Assembly (NCBI GenBank): GCA_045599645.1
Contig: JAZRWI010000013.1
Coordinates: forward strand, 1 to 48,815
Direction of reading: 5' to 3'
Length of the DNA stretch: 48,815 nucleotides
Source: RUG334 sp045599645
GTDB taxonomy: Bacteria > Muiribacteriota > Ozemobacteria > Ozemobacterales > Ozemobacteraceae
Shown here: in pieces, positions 14,908 to 22,979 of the stretch
Numbering within the stretch: position 1 is the stretch's first letter
Layout: each line of letters opens with the position of its first letter
Made by a program: the position numbers and the translations under genes
The notes under the pieces: model-generated
The model's input: only the letters and a program-made list of their open reading frames with translations
Told to the model about the DNA's origin: nothing
Database searches by the model: none

Positions 14908-15783
14908 TTAAGCACCTGCAACTGGTGAACCTTCATTGAAAGACTGGTCTTCGGGAATACGGAAAAATTTTGCGTATGCAGCGCTTATATGACCGCCAAT
15001 AAGAATAATACAGCTTGATAAATATATCCAAAGCATAAATGCGACTACTGTTCCCAGAGAACCATAGACTAAGCTGTAGCTGTTGGGGCCTTGAGTAATA
15101 TACCATACGAAGAGTGACTTAGTGACGAGCATTGCAATACCTGAAAAAGAGCTGGCCACTATTGCTTCACGCCATAATACCTTGCAGTTCGGTATGTATT
15201 TATAGAACATAATTAGAAGAGTGAATATAGTCAAAACAGGCAGGAACTGTATAAACAGATGCTGAAATCTGTTAGCTCTCAAAATCAATGTGCTGAAAAA
15301 ATTAGGGTATAATCTCGGCAAGGCATCTGATGCTGCAGTAATAAGCATAATCAGAATCAAGAACAGAATTATAACACTGATTGTAATCAAGCCAATAAGC
15401 CGATCCATTAAAAAGTGGCGGGTACCGGCTGCTGTCCAGGCCATGTTTATGTTCTGGGCAAAGCCTGCAAAAACAAGAGTGGCAGACCAGATAAGCATTA
15501 TGGTGCCGACGTATCCTACGGTTTCACTGGCTTTAATAAGATGCTGGATGTTAGCCATTACTATCTGTTCTGAGCTGGGAAGATAGTCCTGAACCCATTG
15601 CAGAACCTGTGTCTGAGCTTCAGCACTTTGAATGAAGGCTGTGTTCAAGGCAATCAGTAATAGTATCAGCGGGAAAAAGGAAAGAATAGCATAATATGCA
15701 ATGGCTGCAGCTGCTTCTGTAACTTTGGTTTCGCAGACTCTGTCTATGATATATTTTAAAAACTCTTTAAGGGTTTTCAGCAT
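14908..15783 (-). CDS. YihY/BrkB family membrane protein
   Basis: 291 residues with six hydrophobic segments. Family marks are TEAAAAIAYYAILSFFPLILLLIAL near the N-terminus and GSLGTVVAFMLWIYLSSCIILIGG near the C-terminus. The family was once called ribonuclease BN in error; its molecular role is unsettled (envelope transport is suspected). It starts 9 nt after the HDOD gene with AAGG upstream, so the two are co-transcribed. Confidence 0.88.
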   Translation of the reverse strand: MLKTLKEFLKYIIDRVCETKVTEAAAAIAYYAILSFFPLILLLIALNTAFIQSAEAQTQVLQWVQDYLPSSEQIVMANIQHLIKASETVGYVGTIMLIWSATLVFAGFAQNINMAWTAAGTRHFLMDRLIGLITISVIILFLILIMLITAASDALPRLYPNFFSTLILRANRFQHLFIQFLPVLTIFTLLIMFYKYIPNCKVLWREAIVASSFSGIAMLVTKSLFVWYITQGPNSYSLVYGSLGTVVAFMLWIYLSSCIILIGGHISAAYAKFFRIPEDQSFNEGSPVAGA

Positions 15784-15792
15784 AGCAAAGCC

Positions 15793-17112
15793 TTAGAAAA
15801 TCGGATTTTCATAGCCTTCTTTAAGGATGGTGGCAAGCTTTTCCTTGAAAGCGACTTCAATGCCTATAGGATCAAAGCACATGCGCAAAGATTTAGAGCG
15901 AAAATCATCTACTTCATCGACCAGGTTGTTATCTTCAGGCTTGCCATAGATAAACACTTTAAGCTTTTCGAGTCCTTCCTTATCGTCAGGCTTGAGTCTG
16001 GTTGCTTTACGCTTGAATTCTTTGTCCTTTTTGTCTCTGGCTACCTTGTTCTTGGCTTCTTCAAGGAAGTTCAAGCAGTCATCGTATTCTGTATGACCGA
16101 TATGTTCGCTCTGAAGGTTAATATAGCCATTGGCGATTCTTGTGGCCAGCAGAAGGATATCAGTTTTATCAAATACTTTCTTGTGATGACCAGTAATAGT
16201 AGGAATGAGGTAATCAGGCAGATGCATCATGTTTGCCATGAGTAAGCCTGCTTCTGTATGATTGTAGCCAAGAAGAAGGTTTTCGACTTCATCCAGAGGA
16301 ATTTTCTGGGCTTTTGAAACATTACGGCAACGGGCTGCTTCTTCAGGAGCATAAAAACTAATGAGAAGTGAGCCTATATCGTGCATCAAAGCTGCAGAAC
16401 GCATTTTCCAGTAAACGTGCGGGTTGTCACTGAAACGTTCTCCAAGAAGTCCTGCGAGAGTAGAGCAACGGCGCATATGCTTCAGTCTGTCCGGCTGATT
16501 TGAGAAAATCTGACATAATATGCTGAAGGCTTTTTCTATGAAAATCTGTCTAATACCGTCTACGCCAACAAAAGAGACTGCTTTGTCCAGCTTTTCAAAA
16601 GGCGTGCTTACTCTATCAAGCTTATTGATTGCTGCAAGAGTTTCGCCAGCTGTTACCGGATTTTCTTCAAGGGCCTTAACAACGTCACTGAAACCAAGAT
16701 TTAAGTCTTTCAGCTTTTCAAGATAATCGATGCAGGTGCTATTCATTAAAGGCATATTTGCAAGCATCTGTGCGGCTGTTTCAATGCCAGGTTTGTTTTT
16801 TAAACGCAAAAGACCTGCCTGAACTGTTGGCAAAACAGCAATATTTGAAAGGTCAGCTTCAATCTGATAAGGAGTTTCAGGTATGATAACTATTTTTTCA
16901 GGATTTTCTAGATTATCAAAAAATGCCTTAGTGCCAGCTGTGAGACATCCTGGTATTCTTATTTCTAGAAAAATAACCGGGAATTTCTGCATAAGAGTCA
17001 TCAAGGCTGGAAAAACCTTGTGATTAGCAGTGATTACTTCATCGATAATTATTTCAGGAAGCTTATTCTGAAAAAGCTTAAGCTGAAAAGGAAAACTGCT
17101 GTCATTTTCCAT
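15793..17112 (-). CDS. HDOD-domain signalling protein
   Basis: 439 residues. An N-terminal region (about 1-105) is of a kind I do not recognise. It is followed by an HDOD domain (about 105-320) with LPTVQAGLLRL, AALMHDIGSLL and HTEAGLLMANMMHLP, and a basic C-terminal region. HDOD proteins are divergent HD-superfamily members found in stress and signalling contexts; many have lost phosphodiesterase residues. The start has an excellent AGGAGGA. Encoded between comB and the BrkB gene in a minus-strand run. Confidence 0.82.
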   Translation of the reverse strand: MENDSSFPFQLKLFQNKLPEIIIDEVITANHKVFPALMTLMQKFPVIFLEIRIPGCLTAGTKAFFDNLENPEKIVIIPETPYQIEADLSNIAVLPTVQAGLLRLKNKPGIETAAQMLANMPLMNSTCIDYLEKLKDLNLGFSDVVKALEENPVTAGETLAAINKLDRVSTPFEKLDKAVSFVGVDGIRQIFIEKAFSILCQIFSNQPDRLKHMRRCSTLAGLLGERFSDNPHVYWKMRSAALMHDIGSLLISFYAPEEAARCRNVSKAQKIPLDEVENLLLGYNHTEAGLLMANMMHLPDYLIPTITGHHKKVFDKTDILLLATRIANGYINLQSEHIGHTEYDDCLNFLEEAKNKVARDKKDKEFKRKATRLKPDDKEGLEKLKVFIYGKPEDNNLVDEVDDFRSKSLRMCFDPIGIEVAFKEKLATILKEGYENPIF

Positions 17113-17141
17113 TATAAGTTCCTCCTGATAATTATGCTAGA

Positions 17142-17894
17142 TTAAGCCTGAACCGTAAAACCATATTCAGGATTCTGATTATCCTGTGTAATTAATTCCG
17201 GTACTACGTCTATTAAATCTCTCTGAAGCAGAAATGTCAAATCCTCACCAAGGCCTATGTCTATAACGTGCTTGCCGGCACCTGACATTTCAAGCAGACG
17301 CCTGTCATCACGATAATACCCGAAGATTCCAAGGGAAGCCTGAGCGCCATCGCCGAGAGAGAATTCCTGATCAGAGGCAATTTTAGAAACTATCCTTGAT
17401 ACAAGATATCCAGCACAGTATGCGTCGTCAATGGCAAATTTTTCTTCTCTACCTGCGCAGACTAGAAGTATGTCGAGATTGTGGGCTACAGCGTAGTCGT
17501 AGGCTTTCTGTGCAACTGAGCCTGCATTGAGGAAGCACCCCAGATATACCTTTGGGGAAACAAGAAGGTCTGCAATAGCTCTTGTGCCGTTGCTGGAGGT
17601 GAATACTATGTTCTTGCCGGTCAGGTCGGCTTTAAAATATTCAGCAGGGCTGTTGCCGAAGTCGAAACCTTCAGGTGGCAAGCCCTTTCTTTCGCCACAA
17701 AGAAGAGGATGAGTTGTTGATTGGGAAGCAATCTTGTTGGCTTTGCCAATTGTTGTGGTAAGTGTCAGGCTCCCCGGCTTCTTTGAAGAAATAACAGTAA
17801 GGCTGGAGCTGGCTCTGATTACGTCAACTACTATACAGACCTTGCTGGAGATTGCCTGAACTTCAGACGGAGTGAAGGCTACGTCAATAAGCAT
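17142..17894 (-). CDS. comB: 2-phosphosulfolactate phosphatase (ComB family)
   Basis: 250 residues, standard for ComB. Signature segments include VDVIRASSSL, CGERKGLPPEGFDFGNSP, FTSSNGTRA and an AGREEKFAIDDAYCAG block with the metal/phosphate ligands. ComB removes phosphate from 2-phosphosulfolactate to give sulfolactate, an early step of coenzyme M synthesis in methanogens. Bacteria use it for sulfolactate or unknown purposes. The start overlaps the stop of the preceding fusion gene by 11 nt, so it is translationally coupled. No comA or comC is nearby. Confidence 0.88.
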   Translation of the reverse strand: MLIDVAFTPSEVQAISSKVCIVVDVIRASSSLTVISSKKPGSLTLTTTIGKANKIASQSTTHPLLCGERKGLPPEGFDFGNSPAEYFKADLTGKNIVFTSSNGTRAIADLLVSPKVYLGCFLNAGSVAQKAYDYAVAHNLDILLVCAGREEKFAIDDAYCAGYLVSRIVSKIASDQEFSLGDGAQASLGIFGYYRDDRRLLEMSGAGKHVIDIGLGEDLTFLLQRDLIDVVPELITQDNQNPEYGFTVQA

Positions 17895-20370
17895 TGTTTG
17901 TTTCCTTTACAGAACGGCTTGTTGCTGGAATATTTCTTGATTTGAAATATGCTTCAATACGTTCATAGTATTCGTTGTTTGTGCGCTGATTCATGATGAA
18001 GTCAAAGGTTCCTACAGAGCGGCATACGTGAATGAAGTCGCTGAGGAATGTGAAAACTGCATTTGCATAGGCTTCCTTGGCGATTCTGAAACCGTTCTGG
18101 GCATCAATAAGGTCAAGAATATCAATAGCACCACGAGAGTAAGCGCTACGAACAACATCCAAGGCCTTTCCTGCATATTCAACTCTCTGCTTTGCAAGCT
18201 TGATGCTGATAAATGAAGCCTTTGCATCTTCTAGAGATACTCTGGTCTTGAGTTCAAGCTTCTGCATTACTGCGTCGCGCTTTGAGCGCAATGAATCAAG
18301 CATATCGTCAGCTTCTCTGAGAGCAGCTCCTGTTAAAGCACCGTCGAAAACCGGGAAGGTGAGGCTTAAAGCAACCTGCCAGTCATTGTCATCAGGGAAT
18401 TTGAACAATGAGTGGAGGGGCATATTAATATCTCTTACTTTGCCTGCTGCAGCCATTTCTGGGTGCAATTTAGTTAATGGAAGGTTTACGTCACTTATGT
18501 ATGGTTTGTCTTCTCCGGCACCATTTTTGTGAATGGTTCTTGTGAAGTTACCAGCCAAATCAAGTGTTGGTCTGTGCTGCTGTCTTCTTCTGTGAGCTCT
18601 GCGGTTTCTGGCTGCGGCTTCAAGGTTGTGGTTGATAGCACTGAGCTCTGGTGAGAATACGAAAGAATCTTCAACAAGGAAGTCACCGAAAATATCGAAG
18701 CTGAGAACGTTGTCGATATATGGCGCAACTCTGTTGTAGTCAAAGAAGAAAATATCAGAGAACAGGTCGTCTTCAAGAGTGTTGAAGGGCTGGTCCTGTT
18801 TTGCTGAAAGGGCTTCATTTAATGCAAGTTCTGATTTTCTTTTCTTGGCTGCAGCTTCAACAACTGACTGTCTTGCTGTAGCCATCTGGATTTCCCATCT
18901 GTAAACTTCGGCAGGACCTGCAGACCCAGCTTTTTCACGCTGCTTTGCAAGTTCAAGGTTTGCCTTGGTTACTTCAAGGTTATCTGTCTGAATGTTCTTT
19001 AAGGTCTTGGTCTTTAAAACATTAAGATAAGAAATGGCTGCGTCCTGAATGATATCAAGTATGAGAGCGCGTTCTTCATCCTTTTTGGCGGCCAGTAAAT
19101 ACTTCTGGACGTCAACGTTAGCCTTGCCGTCTTCACTTATGATTGTATAGCGGAGGTTAGCGCCAATCTGAGTTGAGTATTCTGCCGGAGTCAGCATTGA
19201 TTCTGCACGGTCTTCGTCTATAGCAACTTCTCTTATATAGGTATTGCCACGTGGAACAAGTGCTGCTCTTGCTTTATCAAGAGAATGCTTCTGACTTTTT
19301 ACTTCATGCTGCTTTGCAAGCTTTGTGAGGTTCTTAGACAGAGCAGTTTCTATAGCCTGTGTAATGGAAATCTTTCTTTCAGTGTCTACTTCTTCGTTTA
19401 TAATGTCAGCATCGCTCATCTGGCTGAAGCTTGGGAAAACACCGACTTTGCGGCATGTTTCCATGTTGATGGTCATGCGCTGTGTGTGAGAAAATGTAAC
19501 AGGGAAATTGGCCGGGTCTTCATTTGAAATGATGCGGGCAAGGTTGTTGGCAATGCGTCTAGCAAGTTTCTGGGTGTCAATGCCTGTTGCAATTGTGCAA
19601 AGCACGCCGCAATCAAGCATGTCTCTGCCGAACATTGCCATTGTTGGAACCTTAAGTTCGTTTATACGTGCAATAACCATGCAGCGATGTTCTTCTGGAA
19701 GGTCTGGCAGCGGAGCTACATAAACTGCTTCAGCGTCCTGCATTTTCAAGGAAATATCATAAGCCTTGGTATTAGAAGGAAGTATTTCCAGGTCTACACC
19801 AGTTTTTTCTGTCTGGGCTTTGAGACTGTCAGCGAGCTGTGGAACGCCGTTGATCATATATGGACTAATAAGTATGTGAAGCTTCTTGAAGGTTCTTATT
19901 TCCTGGAACTTTTCAATGTGCTTGCTTATGTCCAGATTCATGTCAATGTATGAAAGATTCTTTTTTCCGCTTGTGCCGTTTTTCTTGCTGAGCTTCTGCA
20001 TTTCTGCATTATAAATATGAGAAGCGATTACCGGCTTGCTGTATTTATCAAGAGTGGCTGCAATATGTGATGCAACAGGACCAATCGCAATGACTGTGTC
20101 AATGGTTTTGTCATTCATAAGCCTGGTAAGGCCGCTTTTGATTTGATTCGTATCAAACTTACCTGCAAATTTTTCTTTGAAAACTACTTCATCGTCTGAT
20201 GAAAGAGCGTTTGGAAGTTCATCGTTTATTGATGAAACGAAAGCAAGAGTATTATCTGACGGGCCGTCGAAGACAATACCGACGTTAAGTGTTTTTGTAT
20301 AGCCAGGAAAGCTTATTCCCAAAAACATAAGGAATAATGCTGAAAGTCTAATACTACGGGAAAAAGACAT
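17884..20370 (-). CDS. ABC substrate-binding domain fused to a TolC-type outer-membrane domain
   Basis: 828 residues. A signal peptide (cut near GYT-K) is followed by a periplasmic binding-protein fold of the PF04392 type (about 27-320), with LNVGIVFDG, VIAIGPVASHIA, LHILISPYMINGVP and MFGRDMLDCG. From about 335 to 800 comes an OEP/TolC domain: long coiled-coil helices, ANLELAKQREKAGSAGPAEVYRWE and a second repeat AGKALDVVRSAYSRGAIDILDLIDAQNGF. TolC proteins form trimeric channels. The fused sensor could load the channel or gate it. A TTGACT/TAGAAT promoter lies upstream; the start has AAGGTGAG. Confidence 0.85.
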   Translation of the reverse strand: MSFSRSIRLSALFLMFLGISFPGYTKTLNVGIVFDGPSDNTLAFVSSINDELPNALSSDDEVVFKEKFAGKFDTNQIKSGLTRLMNDKTIDTVIAIGPVASHIAATLDKYSKPVIASHIYNAEMQKLSKKNGTSGKKNLSYIDMNLDISKHIEKFQEIRTFKKLHILISPYMINGVPQLADSLKAQTEKTGVDLEILPSNTKAYDISLKMQDAEAVYVAPLPDLPEEHRCMVIARINELKVPTMAMFGRDMLDCGVLCTIATGIDTQKLARRIANNLARIISNEDPANFPVTFSHTQRMTINMETCRKVGVFPSFSQMSDADIINEEVDTERKISITQAIETALSKNLTKLAKQHEVKSQKHSLDKARAALVPRGNTYIREVAIDEDRAESMLTPAEYSTQIGANLRYTIISEDGKANVDVQKYLLAAKKDEERALILDIIQDAAISYLNVLKTKTLKNIQTDNLEVTKANLELAKQREKAGSAGPAEVYRWEIQMATARQSVVEAAAKKRKSELALNEALSAKQDQPFNTLEDDLFSDIFFFDYNRVAPYIDNVLSFDIFGDFLVEDSFVFSPELSAINHNLEAAARNRRAHRRRQQHRPTLDLAGNFTRTIHKNGAGEDKPYISDVNLPLTKLHPEMAAAGKVRDINMPLHSLFKFPDDNDWQVALSLTFPVFDGALTGAALREADDMLDSLRSKRDAVMQKLELKTRVSLEDAKASFISIKLAKQRVEYAGKALDVVRSAYSRGAIDILDLIDAQNGFRIAKEAYANAVFTFLSDFIHVCRSVGTFDFIMNQRTNNEYYERIEAYFKSRNIPATSRSVKETNNAY

Positions 20371-20405
20371 CTTCTCACCTTAATAGAATGAATTTTGTAG
20401 AGATG

Positions 20406-20433
20406 ATTCTACCATATATATGTAAAAAGTCAA
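20406..20433 (-). promoter_or_regulatory. Promoter for the SBP-TolC / comB / HDOD / BrkB run
   Basis: On the minus strand, TTGACT (20433-20428), 16-nt spacer, TAGAAT (20411-20406) preceded by TGG. Divergent from the tex promoter. Confidence 0.65.
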
Positions 20434-20440
20434 AATTTGC

Positions 20441-20470
20441 TTGACGAGTATGCACTGACAATAATATAAA
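20441..20470 (+). promoter_or_regulatory. tex promoter
   Basis: TTGACG (20441-20446), 18-nt spacer, TATAAA (20465-20470), about 30 nt before the start codon. Confidence 0.6.
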
Positions 20471-20502
20471 ATGTAACTGAAATTAAAGATTGAGGTAAGC
20501 AA

Positions 20503-22659
20503 ATGAACGATAGTTATTTTCATCGCATTGCAGAAGAATTAAAAATACATTTCCTGCAGGTTATGTCTACAGCACAGCTTCTTGAAGAAGGCGCAACTGT
20601 TCCATTTATTGCAAGATACCGCAAGGAACGCACTGGCTCTTTGGATGAAGTTGCTATTACTACAATCAGAGACCGCCTGGATGAATTTGCTGAATATGAT
20701 AAGCGCAAGGAAGCTATTGTTAAGTCTTTGACCGAAAGAAATCTTTTGACCGAAGAATTGACCAAGAAGCTTGATGGCGCACAGACTCTCGCTCAATTGG
20801 AAGATATTTATCTGCCATTCCGCCCAAAGAAACGCACAAAGGCAACTATAGCCCGCGAAAAAGGATTAGAACCACTTGCAAAGCTTTTGCTGGAACAGTC
20901 TATTTCTGTAGACCCAGACAAGGAAGCAGCAGCTTATATAAGCGAAGAAAAGGGCGTTAAGAAGGCTGATGATGCTCTTCAGGGCGCTCGCGACATTATT
21001 GCTGAAATGATCAGTGAAAATGCTGAAGTCAGAGAAATGCTCAGAAATCATTTTGCGATGGAAGCTGTTCTCAGTTCAAAGGTTGTTAAGGAAAAAGAAG
21101 TCGAAGGCATTAAGTTCAAAGATTATTATGATTGGCAGGAACCAGCTCACAAGGCTGCTTCTCATAGACTTCTTGCTATCCTTCGTGGTCAGGATGAAGG
21201 CGTGTTGAAGGTCAGCATCCAGCCAGAAGCCGATAGAACCATTAAGAATATTCAGAAAATGTATCGCAAGAACTTCTGCCCGTCCTGGGAACATGTTCGC
21301 GAAGCTATCGAAGATTCTTATAAGAGAATGCTCTCTTCCTCAATCGAAAATGAATATCTCAAGATGATTCGCGATAAGGCTGAAGAAGAAGCCATCCGTG
21401 TATTTGCTGTTAACCTTCGTGAAAAGCTGATGCAGGCTCCTCTTGGTCAGAAGTCAGTTCTTGCAATCGACCCAGGCTTCAGAACCGGTTGTAAGACCGT
21501 TGTTCTCGATCCACAGGGCAAACTGCTTGAAAATACCGTTATTTATATTTCCCAGTCTGAAAAGGCTTTGGAAGCTTCAGCTATTCTTGTTAAACAGCTT
21601 ATTGCTAAATATAAAATCCAGGCTATCGCTTATGGTAACGGCACAGCAAGCCGTGAAACAGAAGCCTTCATCAAGAGCCTCAAGCTGCCGGCATCTATTG
21701 TTGTTGTCAGAGTAGACGAAAGTGGCGCTTCTATATATAGTGCTTCCGAGGTTGCACGTGAAGAATTCCCGGATTATGACGTTACTGTCAGAGGTGCTGT
21801 TTCGATCGGTAGAAGATTGATGGACCCGTTGGCGGAACTTGTTAAGATTGACCCGAAGTCAATAGGTGTTGGTCAGTATCAGCATGACGTTGACCAGTCT
21901 AACCTCAAGAAGGGCCTTGATGATGTTGTAATGAGCTGCGTTAATGGCGTAGGCGTTGAAGTAAACACTGCAAGCAAGCAGCTTCTCAGCTATGTTTCAG
22001 GTTTAGGCCCTCAGCTGGCTAAGAATATCGTTGCTTACCGCGATGAAAACGGTCCATTCAAGAACCGCAAGGCTCTGCAGAAGGTTCCAAGACTTGGACC
22101 TAAGGCTTATGAACAGGCTGCCGGCTTCCTTCGCATCAGAAACAGCGACAACCCGCTTGATAAGAGTGCTGTTCACCCGGAAAGCTATCCAATCGTTGAA
22201 AAGATGGCTGCTGACCTTAATTGCAGCATTGAAGACCTTCTGAAAGACCAGAGTCTTCGCAATCAGATTGATCTAAAGAAATATGTTACCGAAACAGTTG
22301 GTATTCCAACATTGAACGATATCGTAAAGGAACTTTCTAAGCCGGGTCTTGACCCTCGTGAAAAATTCGAAACCTTCTCATTTGCTGAAGGCATCAGCGA
22401 AATCAAAGACCTTAAGGTTGGAATGAAGCTTCCTGGCATTGTAACTAACGTTACTGCATTTGGTGCTTTCGTTGATATAGGCGTTCACCAGGACGGTCTT
22501 GTTCATGTAAGCCAGCTTGCCGACAAGTTTGTAAAAGACCCGAATGAAGTTGTTAAGGTTGCTCAGAAGGTTATGGTTCGCGTAACCGAAGTAGACATCC
22601 CACGCAAAAGAATCGCTCTCAGCATGCGTTCCGAACGCAAACAGGTCGAAAAGTGGTAA
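20503..22659 (+). CDS. tex: Tex family RNA-binding transcription accessory protein
   Basis: 718 residues, near full length for Tex. In order: helical N-terminal Tex domain, a YqgF/RNase H-like domain (about 320-450, VLAIDPGFRTGCKTVVLD), helix-hairpin-helix motifs (about 490-560, VSGLGPQLAKNIVAYRDENG) and a C-terminal S1 domain (about 640-710, GIVTNVTAFGAFVDIGVHQDG). It ends almost at the S1 boundary. Start supported by GAGG. Its last 17 codons plus stop are repeated at 26233-26286 and it has lost its own terminator, which now lies beyond the inserted lipoprotein gene. Confidence 0.95.
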   Translation: MNDSYFHRIAEELKIHFLQVMSTAQLLEEGATVPFIARYRKERTGSLDEVAITTIRDRLDEFAEYDKRKEAIVKSLTERNLLTEELTKKLDGAQTLAQLEDIYLPFRPKKRTKATIAREKGLEPLAKLLLEQSISVDPDKEAAAYISEEKGVKKADDALQGARDIIAEMISENAEVREMLRNHFAMEAVLSSKVVKEKEVEGIKFKDYYDWQEPAHKAASHRLLAILRGQDEGVLKVSIQPEADRTIKNIQKMYRKNFCPSWEHVREAIEDSYKRMLSSSIENEYLKMIRDKAEEEAIRVFAVNLREKLMQAPLGQKSVLAIDPGFRTGCKTVVLDPQGKLLENTVIYISQSEKALEASAILVKQLIAKYKIQAIAYGNGTASRETEAFIKSLKLPASIVVVRVDESGASIYSASEVAREEFPDYDVTVRGAVSIGRRLMDPLAELVKIDPKSIGVGQYQHDVDQSNLKKGLDDVVMSCVNGVGVEVNTASKQLLSYVSGLGPQLAKNIVAYRDENGPFKNRKALQKVPRLGPKAYEQAAGFLRIRNSDNPLDKSAVHPESYPIVEKMAADLNCSIEDLLKDQSLRNQIDLKKYVTETVGIPTLNDIVKELSKPGLDPREKFETFSFAEGISEIKDLKVGMKLPGIVTNVTAFGAFVDIGVHQDGLVHVSQLADKFVKDPNEVVKVAQKVMVRVTEVDIPRKRIALSMRSERKQVEKW
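22606..22659. repeat. 54-bp direct repeat, copy 1 (inside tex)
   Basis: Last 18 codons of tex including TAA. Identical base for base to 26233-26286. Identity stops exactly after the stop codon (T versus C). Confidence 0.95.
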
Positions 22660-22682
22660 TTCTGTTTTCAACACCCTTTTAA

Positions 22683-22816
22683 AGACTGTCCCAAAACTAG
22701 AAATTTGTAAAAATCTCGATGTACAGTAGACTCCTAAAAACCTCCCTTTTCAAGGGAGGGTAGGGTGGGTTTTGATTATTTAAGGAACTTGTTTTGAGTG
22801 CATAAAATCAATTTTT
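22683..22816 (+). mobile_element. MITE-like 145-bp element, copy with lost right end
   Basis: Begins GACTGTCCCAAAACTAG, has the central CCTCCCTTTTCAAGGGAGGG hairpin and ends near GTGCATAAAATCAATTTTT without the GACAGCCTC terminus. Instead it runs into the remnant of the tex terminator. It fills most of the tex-lipoprotein gap. Confidence 0.75.
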
Positions 22817-22820
22817 CGAA

Positions 22821-22849
22821 CGACGTTTTTTTTGTTTTAGGGTGAAAAT
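22821..22849 (+). repeat. Remnant of the tex terminator, right arm only
   Basis: CGACGTTTTTTTTGTTTTAG followed by GGTGAAAAT matches 26425-26451 (CGACGTTTTTTGTTTTAG, GTGTGAAAAT). The left stem arm is missing here. It supports duplication of the whole tex 3' region, not just the coding end. Confidence 0.65.
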
Positions 22850-22917
22850 CCTGTATTTGATGTTTGAAAATACAAAATGCCTTCTAGTGAAGCTTGTAAA
22901 GAGCTTTTTTTGATATG

Positions 22918-22946
22918 TTGAGAAAAGTTCTTCATAGTGATAAAAT
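22918..22946 (+). promoter_or_regulatory. Promoter of the lipoprotein gene
   Basis: TTGAGA (22918-22923), 17-nt spacer, TAAAAT (22941-22946), about 34 nt before the start codon. The gene does not depend on tex transcription. Confidence 0.65.
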
Positions 22947-22979
22947 TATAAATACATTGAGTTAAGGAGAGTTCTGAGT

